Of a stretch of DNA of 18,052 nucleotides, positions 1 through 7,600 are shown one piece after another. Under the pieces are notes generated by a model. The model did no database searches, was not told where the DNA came from, and saw only the letters and a list, made by a program, of their open reading frames with translations. Numbering within the stretch: the stretch's first letter is position 1; every line of letters starts with the position of its first letter. Both the position numbers and the translations under genes were made by a program. The DNA lies in the NCBI GenBank assembly GCA_964475835.1, contig CAYYYL010000048.1, positions 1 to 18,052 on the forward strand, written 5' to 3'. Source of the stretch: JABDCI01 sp964475835. GTDB taxonomy: Bacteria > Verrucomicrobiota > Verrucomicrobiia > JABWAM01.

Positions 1-387
1 AAGAAGAAGCTTCCTGTTATTGTGGTCTGTGCCTCGGGTGGGGCTCGCATGTATGAGGGTATGTTCAGTCTGATGCAGATGGCCAAGACCAGCGCCGCGC
101 TTGCCCGCCATGCGCAGGCCGGGCTTGCCTATATCGCGGTCCTGACCAATCCCACCATGGCCGGAGTGATGGCGAGTTTCGCATCGTTGGGGGATGTCAT
201 TCTCGCGGAACCCCAGTCCATGATCGGATTTGCGGGGGCCCGGGTGATACGTGAAACCACTCGTGAAGAACTTCCCAAGGGATTTCAAACCGCCGAATTT
301 TTGCTTGAGCGCGGATTGCTGGACATGATTGTCCACCGCAAGCAGATGAAGTCCACGCTCGCCGGCCTGCTTGAGTTCATGGCGTAG
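1..387 (+). CDS. accD: Acetyl-CoA carboxylase carboxyltransferase subunit beta, C-terminal part (cut by window edge)
   Basis: The frame is open from the first base, so the N-terminal half, including the usual zinc-ribbon, lies outside the window; about 128 codons and a TAG stop are visible. AccD pairs with AccA to transfer CO2 from biotin-carboxyl carrier protein to acetyl-CoA, giving malonyl-CoA for fatty acid synthesis in the cytoplasm. Seen here: the crotonase-fold SGGARM motif, which helps form the oxyanion hole, followed by SLMQMAKTSAAL, a DPTMGGV-like segment, GFAGARVI and the PKGFQTAEFLLERGLLDMIV end typical of the family. One variation is AGV where many AccD have GGV. The folate gene folC follows after 5 bases, a common accD-folC arrangement that suggests co-transcription. 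The family call is secure. Confidence 0.96.
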   Translation, partial: KKKLPVIVVCASGGARMYEGMFSLMQMAKTSAALARHAQAGLAYIAVLTNPTMAGVMASFASLGDVILAEPQSMIGFAGARVIRETTREELPKGFQTAEFLLERGLLDMIVHRKQMKSTLAGLLEFMA

Positions 388-392
388 CTTGC

Positions 393-1619
393 ATGGCCAG
401 ACCCCATTTGTCGGTTCTGGATCGCCTTTTTGTCCGGCGCACCCTCGGCGCAAAATTCTCCCTCGACCGGGTGTTTGCCTTGAGCCGTGCCCTGGGGAAT
501 CCTCAAGATGGTCTCAAATTCATTCACATTGCGGGCACCAATGGGAAGGGATCGGTGGCGGCCATGTCCGCGTCGATTCTTCAGGAGGCTGGATTTCGGA
601 CCGGCCTCTACACGTCTCCGCATTTGGTGCGATTTCATGAACGATTTCGAATCGATGGGGTGGAGATCGCGGATGAGGAACTCCGGGATCTGCTCGATGT
701 CGTGTTGAGGCATGTGCGGGATGAAACGTTTTTCGAAATCACGACGGTTCTGGCGCTCTGCTGGTTTGCAAGACGGAAGGTGGACTGGGTGGTCTGGGAG
801 ACAGGGTTGGGCGGGAGGTTGGATGCCACGAATATTGTGACGCCCGAGGTTTCTGTGATCACCCACATCGGTCTCGATCATCAGGCGTTTTTGGGGAATT
901 CCATTGAGGAAATTGCGGTGGAAAAAGCCGGGATCATCAAGCAGGGAAAACCTGTAATTACCCCGGATCAGAAGGAATCCATTTTAAAGGTGTTTCGGGA
1001 GAGGGCGGAGAAAAGTGGGGCACCCTTGACGATCCTTTACCGGGATCGATTGGAGGAGTTTCCGTCCCCACTGTCAGGTGCGCATCAGGCTTGGAACACC
1101 GCGCTTGCGGTGGCGGCGGTGCGGAGGGTGATGCCCGGAATTACTCCTGAAGAAATTCGGATCGGTCTCGGGAAAACAGTCTGGCCAGGCCGGTGTCAGA
1201 TCATTCATCGTGAGGGAAAACCTGCCGTCCTGCTGGATGGGGCGCACAATCTTCCGGGGGTGGAGGTGCTGGTGAGTGAAATCCGAAGTGTTTTTGGCGA
1301 TCGAAGTCTCACCTTGATTTTTGGGGCGTTGGCGGACAAGCCGGTGGAAAACATGGCTCGTTTGCTGAAACCCATTTTCGACAAGGTCCTACTGGTTCCT
1401 GTTTCGAGTGAGCGAAATATCCCTGTTACTGAATTGCTACGCTTTTTCCCGGGGTCCGAAGGATGTCATGATCTGGTGGACGCCATTCGTCGTGCAGACG
1501 AGAGAGGAAATCCTGTGGTCCTGACAGGTTCGTTATTTCTCGTGGGGGAAGCCCTGCTGCGACTAACCGGCAGCCCGGGTAGATCTCATCCTGCGGAATG
1601 GCTGCATGCCGCTCAATGA
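393..1619 (+). CDS. folC: Bifunctional folylpolyglutamate synthase / dihydrofolate synthase
   Basis: This cytoplasmic ligase (408 aa, normal family length) adds glutamate to dihydropteroate and/or to reduced folates using ATP. Motifs in order: P-loop GTNGKGS (about 48-54), TSPHL (74-78), TGLGGRLDATN (137-147), the HIGLDH segment (158-163), EKAGIIK (177-183) with the lysine that is carbamylated in this family, and DGAHN (282-286) opening the C-terminal Mur-ligase-type domain, which ends in a GSLFLVGEALL helix. The ATG lies 5 bases after the accD stop and has no clear ribosome binding site, so translation is probably coupled to accD. The last 7 bases overlap the tail of the convergent gene at 1613-1975. 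Whether both synthase activities are present cannot be told from sequence alone. Confidence 0.96.
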   Translation: MARPHLSVLDRLFVRRTLGAKFSLDRVFALSRALGNPQDGLKFIHIAGTNGKGSVAAMSASILQEAGFRTGLYTSPHLVRFHERFRIDGVEIADEELRDLLDVVLRHVRDETFFEITTVLALCWFARRKVDWVVWETGLGGRLDATNIVTPEVSVITHIGLDHQAFLGNSIEEIAVEKAGIIKQGKPVITPDQKESILKVFRERAEKSGAPLTILYRDRLEEFPSPLSGAHQAWNTALAVAAVRRVMPGITPEEIRIGLGKTVWPGRCQIIHREGKPAVLLDGAHNLPGVEVLVSEIRSVFGDRSLTLIFGALADKPVENMARLLKPIFDKVLLVPVSSERNIPVTELLRFFPGSEGCHDLVDAIRRADERGNPVVLTGSLFLVGEALLRLTGSPGRSHPAEWLHAAQ

Positions 1620-1975
1620 GGGGCCGGCGGGGGAACGGGAGGAGGTTGGGGAGCGACAAAGTTGATGGTCACCCCGTACTTTTGAAGAATGGGCCGGACA
1701 TCGGGATGTTGCACGCTGAAGGTGGCGACATCCTGTACCATGGCTTTGACGATATTTTCCGTCTGTTGCATGGTGCTGTATTGATCATTCAACTGGGAAC
1801 GTTGAAAGGAGAGGATCCGGTTCTGCTTAAGGACAAAAATATTGAAACTAATGCTGGCGATCAAAAGGGCCGAGGCAAGAACCAGGATGGCGGTCCAGAT
1901 GCTTTCAGATGAATCCGATTCGGAGGCAACCCCATCGGGCGTGGAGGCATGACGAACCAGGTCAAAGGTTTCCAT
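1613..1975 (-). CDS. Small single-pass membrane protein with PILQKYG motif and proline-rich tail (second copy), function unknown
   Basis: This 120-aa protein is not one I recognise. Visible parts: a short, acidic N-terminal segment (1-26), one hydrophobic helix (about 27-49), a polar, probably helical or coiled stretch (50-88), the motif PDVRPILQKYG (91-101) and a proline-rich end (109-120). Its layout and motif match the protein encoded just upstream (1980-2300), so the two look like tandem paralogues; N-in/C-out topology is inferred. I chose the ATG at 1975, 4 bases after the upstream stop. The frame is open as far as 2104, but that extension simply reads through the neighbour's proline codons out of frame. 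No Shine-Dalgarno site is visible. It is last in the crtYc-crtYd cluster and its TGA overlaps the folC stop tail-to-tail. Confidence 0.8.
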   Translation of the reverse strand: METFDLVRHASTPDGVASESDSSESIWTAILVLASALLIASISFNIFVLKQNRILSFQRSQLNDQYSTMQQTENIVKAMVQDVATFSVQHPDVRPILQKYGVTINFVAPQPPPVPPPAPH

Positions 1976-1979
1976 AAGA

Positions 1980-2300
1980 TCAACGACGTTTTGGGGTGGG
2001 GGCCGAGGGGGGGGGAGGAATTGGAGGGGGCGCCGACGGAGGTTGAGGGGGATTGAATCCGTACTTTTGCAAAATCGGATAAATCCCCGGTTGTTTCTGC
2101 CCATAGCCGATCAGATCGTTCATGAGATTTTGGGCGGTTGCCTGCAATTGAGGAAAAAGGTTTGTTTTGCTCTTCAAAGAATCCAGATCGCTGTGAATCA
2201 TGAGATGCTGGAATACAAAAAAACCGTTAAACAACGCACTGATGACGAGAAGAAACGAGACGAGCCAGGCCAGGTTGCGAAAGGTACTGTTCCGGTTCAT
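1980..2300 (-). CDS. Small single-pass membrane protein with PILQKYG motif and proline-rich tail (first copy), function unknown
   Basis: This 106-aa protein is of unknown function. It has a basic N-terminus, one hydrophobic helix at about 10-30, a polar linker, the motif PGIYPILQKYG (71-81) and a tail rich in proline (84-102) ending in KRR. The helix reads more like an uncleaved anchor than a signal peptide, because no A-X-A site follows. It starts 12 bases after the crtYd stop and ends 4 bases before the next ATG, so it is probably co-transcribed with the lycopene cyclase genes. The paralogue downstream has the same architecture. A run of nine C (coding strand) encodes three consecutive prolines close to the end. 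No Shine-Dalgarno site is seen; the AT-rich bases before the ATG may serve instead. Confidence 0.82.
   Translation of the reverse strand: MNRNSTFRNLAWLVSFLLVISALFNGFFVFQHLMIHSDLDSLKSKTNLFPQLQATAQNLMNDLIGYGQKQPGIYPILQKYGFNPPQPPSAPPPIPPPPSAPTPKRR
2007..2015 (-). repeat. C9 homopolymer in the proline-rich tail of the first PILQKYG gene
   Basis: On the coding (-) strand the nine bases are exactly three CCC proline codons. In the neighbouring frame the downstream paralogue is open across this tract with no stop. Reading shows that deleting one C would join the two genes into one frame through the residues PPPQNVVDL and the downstream ATG. It is a candidate slippage site; whether the length varies in the population is unknown. 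Confidence 0.7.
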
Positions 2301-2312
2301 GAATGGAAAAAT

Positions 2313-2654
2313 TTATGGCTTTTTTTGAAAGGGATCAATTGTAAAACGATTTTCATTCGGTAGAAAAAGAATGAAGCTCTGAGTCACGATCAGGGATGTC
2401 AGAATGAAGAACAGAATTTCCTCAATGGGAATGTAGGGGCCCAGGTGCCAGCCGAGAATCTGCTCCGGATCGAAGAACCAGACACCGGCGCGGATGGCGA
2501 AGGAATCCGCCAGGGTGAGATAGATTCCGGCGATACATGTCGGCCAGATAATGGCCCGGAGATTGGCCCGAAGGATGTTTCGTCCTACGGTCCATTGAAT
2601 CAGAACCACGGGTAACATCCAGAGAAGCAGATGCTGGAGATAAGCTGTGTTCAT
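2313..2654 (-). CDS. crtYd: Lycopene cyclase domain protein, second subunit (CrtYd-like)
   Basis: This 113-aa, very hydrophobic protein has three predicted membrane helices (about 8-22, 33-50 and 75-97) and the family motif PIEEILFF after helix 2. The motif matches the paired half PIEEIAFF in the gene just upstream. In carotenoid producers of the heterodimeric type (CrtYc plus CrtYd), two such half-proteins together cyclise the ends of lycopene in the membrane to give beta-carotene or related products. The ATG overlaps the crtYc stop by 4 bases (ATGA), as expected for subunits made in equal amounts. No other carotenoid genes (crtB, crtI, crtE) are in the window, so the substrate is inferred from family only. 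Assignment to Yd rather than Yc rests on gene order. Confidence 0.85.
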   Translation of the reverse strand: MNTAYLQHLLLWMLPVVLIQWTVGRNILRANLRAIIWPTCIAGIYLTLADSFAIRAGVWFFDPEQILGWHLGPYIPIEEILFFILTSLIVTQSFILFLPNENRFTIDPFQKKP

Positions 2655-2956
2655 GACTTTCGGGAATGCGGTAGGAAGAGGATGGCCAGGAGACAGACAC
2701 CGACGGTTTCCAGGACAAAAAAAGCGATCTCTTCAATCGGTAGTTTCCAGAAGCGAAACCAGACTTTCGTCTCATCGAATTCCCAAATGCCCCGGCTCAC
2801 GGCATGGTGGTCCCAGGGAAGGGTGAAGATCACGGCTGCGATGCAGACACCGAGGATGCAGATGGCATGCGCCTTCCGGAGCCGGTGTCGTGTGAGGAAA
2901 AGGAGTCCCAGCAAGACCGGCAGAATGAACATGCCGTGGAATTGCAAGTAGGACAT
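2651..2956 (-). CDS. crtYc: Lycopene cyclase domain protein, first subunit (CrtYc-like)
   Basis: This 101-aa protein has three hydrophobic helices (about 5-21, 30-47 and 72-95), a conserved-looking GIWEFDETKVW segment and the motif LPIEEIAFFVLE (about 73-84), characteristic of the heterodimeric lycopene cyclase family. It is expected to act with the adjacent CrtYd-like subunit in the cytoplasmic membrane. The start is fixed: an in-frame TGA lies only three codons upstream of the ATG. Those upstream bases form the end of a repeat element (2958-3115), so there is no Shine-Dalgarno site and the native promoter may have been displaced. It is the first gene of the cluster that runs to 1613. Confidence 0.87.
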   Translation of the reverse strand: MSYLQFHGMFILPVLLGLLFLTRHRLRKAHAICILGVCIAAVIFTLPWDHHAVSRGIWEFDETKVWFRFWKLPIEEIAFFVLETVGVCLLAILFLPHSRKS

Positions 2957-2957
2957 G

Positions 2958-3115
2958 GGGAATCAGGAGACTGGAGACAGAAGACAGGAGGCAAAATTTA
3001 GAAGACAGAATACAGACCAGAGAACCCGAATGAAACATGTTTGGACATTCCTCTTCATGCTATTTTTAGGTTGCGAATGGTGTTCTGCTTCTTCCCATTC
3101 TGTCTCCTGACTCCC
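2958..3115. repeat. Intergenic element built of 7-bp repeats with inverted ends
   Basis: From 2966 the + strand reads in strict 7-base steps: GGAGACT, GGAGACA, GAAGACA, GGAGGCA, AAATTTA, GAAGACA, GAATACA, GACCAGA, GAACCCG (to 3028). The right end carries the same heptads inverted (TGTCTCC, TGACTCC at 3101-3114). The outer 14 bases at 2958-2971 and 3102-3115 are inverted copies with one mismatch. The middle (about 3030-3090) has no repeat and no open frame of note. The element fills the gap between crtYc and rho. It could be a dispersed intergenic repeat or a small non-autonomous element; the type is not identified. Confidence 0.6.
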
Positions 3116-3140
3116 TAGTTCGCGGCAATGCCGCGAACTA
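3116..3140 (-). terminator. Perfect 11-bp hairpin over the rho stop codon
   Basis: Arms 3116-3126 and 3130-3140 are exact inverted copies (core GTTCGCGGC) with a 3-base loop; the TAG stop of rho (3140-3138) is inside the stem. On the transcribed strand it is not followed by a run of T, so it is not a classical intrinsic terminator. It could act as a 3'-end stabiliser or a pause site at the end of the rho message. Confidence 0.5.
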
Positions 3141-4400
3141 AACTTTTGCCAGCATGTTCAGCAGCTCGGCGTTCGACTTGGTCTTGCCCATGGCGCGGAC
3201 AATGCTTTCGGTGGCCTCGATGGGATTTCGTCCCGCGAGTTCGCGCCGGAGCAGGTGCACCTTGTTCAGAACATCCGCCGGTAGAAGCTTCTCTTCCTTG
3301 CGGGTGCCTGATTTGTAGAGATCAATGGCTGGGAAGATGCGGCGTTCCGCCATGCCGCGGTCGAGCACAAGCTCCATGTTTCCGGTTCCCTTGAACTCCT
3401 GGAAAATCAGGTCATCCATGCGGCTTCCCGTCTCCACGAGGATGGTGGCCAGAATGGTCAGGCTTCCGCCTTCCTCTGCATTACGGGCGGCGGCGAAGAT
3501 CTTGCGGGGAACTTCCATGGCGCGGGAGTCCAGACCGCCGGACATCGTGCGCCCACTGTTTCCGCCATAGTTATTAAAGGCGCGTGCCACACGGGTGAGC
3601 GAGTCCATGAGGATGACCACATCCCGGCCGAATTCCACCTTGCGCTTTGCCATCTCGATCACGAGTTTGGGAATGCGCACGTGGCTCTTGAGATCTTCGT
3701 CGTTCGAGGACGCAAAGACCTGTCCCTTGGTGGAGCGCTGGAAGTCTGTCACTTCCTCAGGGCGTTCATCCACGAGCATCACCATCAGATCCACTTCGGG
3801 ATGATTGGTGCTGATCGAGTTGGCAATCTGCTTCAGGAGGACGGTTTTTCCTGAACGGGGTGGGGCCACGATCAGGCCGCGGGTTCCCTTGCCGATGGGG
3901 CAGAAGAGGTCCAGGCAGCGGGTGGCCACGGAAGCGGCATCCGTTTCGAGATGAAAGGGTTCGATGGGATCGATGACGGTCAGCGAATTGAACATGGGCG
4001 TTTTCTTGTAGCGCTCCAGTTTTTGTCCATTGATCTTCGTGATGTTCAGGATCTCGTACCCGCCACGGTTGGTGGGCACCATTTCGCCTTCGAGATGAAG
4101 TCCTTCGCGGAGCCCCAGTTCGCGCACCACGTTGGGATTGACGAAGACGTCGTCCTTCGAGGGTTGATAGTTTTTCGCCTCCTGGCGGAGAAATCCGAAT
4201 CCTTTGTCCGAAAGTTCGAGAATTCCCTTGGTGATGGGGTATTCCTTGCGTGGAGGAGTTTCGTTTTGAACGGCGGGTGTGGAGACTCCAGCATTGCCGT
4301 TATTTTCAGTGGGTTGACTTCCCTGATTTTCCATACTTGAGACGGTTGTGGGTTCAGTGACTTCGGTTTTTGGTTTCCGAACGATTCGGGGTTTTTTCAT
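3138..4400 (-). CDS. rho: Transcription termination factor Rho
   Basis: Rho is a hexameric RNA-dependent ATPase and helicase that releases transcripts. The protein (420 aa) has a 50-residue, low-complexity polar N-terminal extension, a cold-shock-type RNA-binding domain (about 58-125, with KGFGFLR), and the RecA-type motor: Walker A APPRSGKT (179-186), DERPEEV (211-217), Walker B VILMD (262-266) followed by SLTRVARA, the Q-loop region SGRTMSGGLD and the R-loop EFKGTGN (335-341). All hallmark motifs are present, so it should be active. The ATG has only a distant AGGA 14 bases upstream. The 221-base upstream gap suggests its own leader and promoter; Rho is autoregulated through its leader in other bacteria, but no such element can be shown here. 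The stop lies in a perfect hairpin. Confidence 0.98.
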   Translation of the reverse strand: MKKPRIVRKPKTEVTEPTTVSSMENQGSQPTENNGNAGVSTPAVQNETPPRKEYPITKGILELSDKGFGFLRQEAKNYQPSKDDVFVNPNVVRELGLREGLHLEGEMVPTNRGGYEILNITKINGQKLERYKKTPMFNSLTVIDPIEPFHLETDAASVATRCLDLFCPIGKGTRGLIVAPPRSGKTVLLKQIANSISTNHPEVDLMVMLVDERPEEVTDFQRSTKGQVFASSNDEDLKSHVRIPKLVIEMAKRKVEFGRDVVILMDSLTRVARAFNNYGGNSGRTMSGGLDSRAMEVPRKIFAAARNAEEGGSLTILATILVETGSRMDDLIFQEFKGTGNMELVLDRGMAERRIFPAIDLYKSGTRKEEKLLPADVLNKVHLLRRELAGRNPIEATESIVRAMGKTKSNAELLNMLAKV

Positions 4401-4621
4401 TTCAGCCCGTAACTTCCTAGCAGGTTGTTGTAAAAATTGTGACGCATCGCACGCGATCGGCGGAGATCTTCGAATTCTGCATTCACCGCCGGGGCGGGGA
4501 AGAGCGAGTGAGGTTTCCCGAGACCTTCTGTATCAGCAAAACCTTGGCTCAGAGGCCATTCCGAAGAGCGACGTTGCCAATGTCGGCGAAACCGGGAAGG
4601 AAAACAAGCCTTTTTTACGAT
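4401..4621. other. Gap between the RND gene and rho, probably the rho leader
   Basis: This 221-base stretch separates the stop of the RND pump gene from the rho ATG (both - strand). I found no convincing open frame, no strong hairpin followed by T, and no clear sigma-70 promoter. It is the likely place for the rho promoter and untranslated leader, but the sequence does not show where transcription begins. Confidence 0.35.
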
Positions 4622-7600
4622 CTAGTGGAGGGAGGGTTTCTGTTCCAATCGGGAGAGAATCAGATAAGCACAGGGGACCACAATTAACGTCAGGAGGGTC
4701 GAGACCAGGACGCCACCGATAACGGTGATGGCCATGGGGACCCGGCTTTCCGCGCCAGGTCCAATCGCGAGGGCGGGCGGCAGGGCGGCTGCAATGGTGG
4801 CGGCGGAGGTCATCAAAATGGGGCGCAACCGGATGGGGGCGGCGGTCAGCATCGCTTCATGAACGGGCATGTGGTCTTCGTGACGCTTCTTGTTGGCGAA
4901 TTCCACCAGCAGAATGGAGTTCTTTTTCGCGATTCCCATGAGCAGGACGATGCCGATGATGCTGTAGAGATTGATCGAATTTCCAGTAAGCCAGAGACCG
5001 ATCAGGGCGCCTGTCATGCTGAACGGAAGAGCGAGGAGAACGGTGATGGGATGCAGGAAGCTGTTGAATTGAGAGGCCAGGACCATGTAGGCGACCACGA
5101 CCCCGAGGACGATAGCCAGTCCCAGGCCGCTGAACGATTCCTTCATCGTCTGGGATGAGCCTGAAAGAAAGACCCGGTATCCTTCTGGCAGGACCTGTTG
5201 TGAAATCCGAATGGCCGTGTTGATGGCTTCCTGCTGGGATTTGCCGGGGGCGACGTTGGAGGAGATGGAGACGGAGCGTTCGCGCATTTCCCGTGTGATA
5301 TTCTGGAGGGTGGGGACGGTTTCGATTCGAACCACGTCTGAGATGGGAATCAGTTCCCCATAAGCAGTCCGCACCTGAAGCTTCATGATATCCCCGGCGC
5401 TGAGGCGCTGGCCGCCTTCCAGGCGCATGCGCACGTCGTACCGGCGGTCTCCATTGGTGAACTCGCTTTGCCGCAAACCGCCGATGGCTGCGTTCACTGT
5501 GTTTCCGATGGCCTCCATGCTCACGCCGCTTCGGGCTGCTTTTTCGCGGTCGGGCCAGATCCGGACTTCAGGCATGCCTTCCCGATAGTCGGTGTTGAGA
5601 TCCTTGAAGAGGCCTGTCGCCTCAAGTTTCTTGATGATCTCCTGGGATTTTTCCTTCAGAACCTTGTAATCCTCCCCGCGAATATTGAATTCAATCGGCA
5701 GGCCGCGTTTGGCGCTCAGACCACGCATCGAGAGGTCCTGGGGAAGCACCATCACAAAAGAAGGGATCTTTTTGATCTCCGCACGGAACCAATCCATCAA
5801 TTCGTATTGCCCCGCTTTTCGTTCCGATTTGGGTTTGAGGGTGATGAAGACGATCGCCTTGTTCGATTCCCCTCCCTGAAATCCCCCCACCGCGAGAAAG
5901 TATTTGAGCACTTCAGGCCGTTGCTTGATCAGTTTTTCCACTTCCACCATCTGATCACTGGTGAAGGCGAGGGATGATCCCACGGGCGTTTCAAGCATCA
6001 GCAGAAACATGCTCATGTCCTGTTTGGGCACGAATTCGCCATTGAGACGTCCGGCGATGAACAGAGAGAGGATGAAAAAGAGTCCGGATAGAATCAACAC
6101 CATCCAGCGTCTGTTTAATGCTGTCTCCAGAATTCTTCGGTAGAAAACAGAAAGTCGTTGAAATTGGGCGTTGGTATATTGCGCAAACCGGCTGCTCTCC
6201 TCTGCTTTCGCCATGAACTGGGAAGCGCGCATGGGAGTGAGGGTCACGGCTTCGAGCAGGGAAAGGGCGACGGCACCGGAAATGGTGATGCCGAACTGAA
6301 AAAGGAACTTGCCGATGACGCCCTTGACGAAAAGGACGGGGAGAAAAATGGCGATGACGGCGACGGATGCTGCGATGGCAGCGAAGGTGATTTCACGGGC
6401 ACCATCCCGTGCGGCGGAAACGCGATCCTTTCCCATTTCCAGGTGACGGAAGATGTTTTCCAGCACCATGATGGCGTCATCAACCACAATGCCGATGGCA
6501 AGGGCGAGTCCCAGGAGAGTGAAGAAATTCAGGGTGAATCCCATGAAATAGATGATCATGAAAGTACCGATCACCGAGGTGGGAATGGACAGGAGAACGT
6601 TAAAAGTGGAGTTCCACGAACCAAGGAAGAGGTAGCAGACCAGTCCGGTGATCAAGGCGGAGAGGATGAGGGTGAATTCCGTTTCCTTCACCGAGTCTTC
6701 GATGAATTTGGTGCTGTCGAAATTGATGCTGATGCCGATATCCTTGGGCAGGGTTTTATTAAGTTCGAGAAGGCGTTTTTTGACGCCCTGGGCGACGGCA
6801 ACCGCATTGGATCCGCGTTGTTTCTTGATTCCCAGTCCCACACCGGGATTTCCATTGATTCGCGAAATACGCCGGATGTCGTTCAGGGAGTCCTCCACGC
6901 GGGCCACATCCTTGAGCCGGATGTTCGGATCATAAATCGGATTTCCACCACGCTGGCGGATCAGGATGTCGCCGACCTGCTCGGGCGTCCTGCCTTCCCC
7001 CATTACGCGGACGTTGAGCTCATGCTTTTCCGTCTCCATATAGCCTGCGGCCACTTCCACCTGATCGAGTTCCAGGGATTTTTGAATATCGGTGACGGTC
7101 AGCTCGTACTGTTTGAGTTTGTCGTTGTCCACCCAGACGCGGAGATTTCGCTCGCTGAAGCCACTGAGAAGGATTTCACCCACGCCTGAGACCACTTGAA
7201 ATTGATCCCGGAGGTGGAGATCGATGTAGACAATGAGGTCGTGAAGTGACCGGGTTTGGGAATAGACTCCGAGCCACATGATGGGCTGGTCGTCGGGATT
7301 GATTTTTAAAATGGTGGGCGGGTCGACATCCTTGGGGAGACGCACCCGGCTGATGTTGGCCTGCACTTCCTGGAGGGAGGTGTCGATGTCCCGATCCATT
7401 TCAAACTCCAGACTGATCGTGGCGGCTCCCTGGCGCATCGTGGAGGTGATGTCGCGGATGCCCTGTACGGAGATGATTGATTGTTCGAGTTTATCCACGA
7501 TTTCGGATTCCATCACTTCCGGAGCCGCCCCCCCCCAGGTGACATTGACCTGCAAGATCGGGAAATCGACATCCGGCATCTGGGATACGCCGAGTCGGAA

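Noticed and set aside
6158..7189. 343-codon open frame on the + strand, rich in Asp, Glu and Gly
   Set aside because: Antisense to conserved RND pump sequence; composition is that of a shadow frame.
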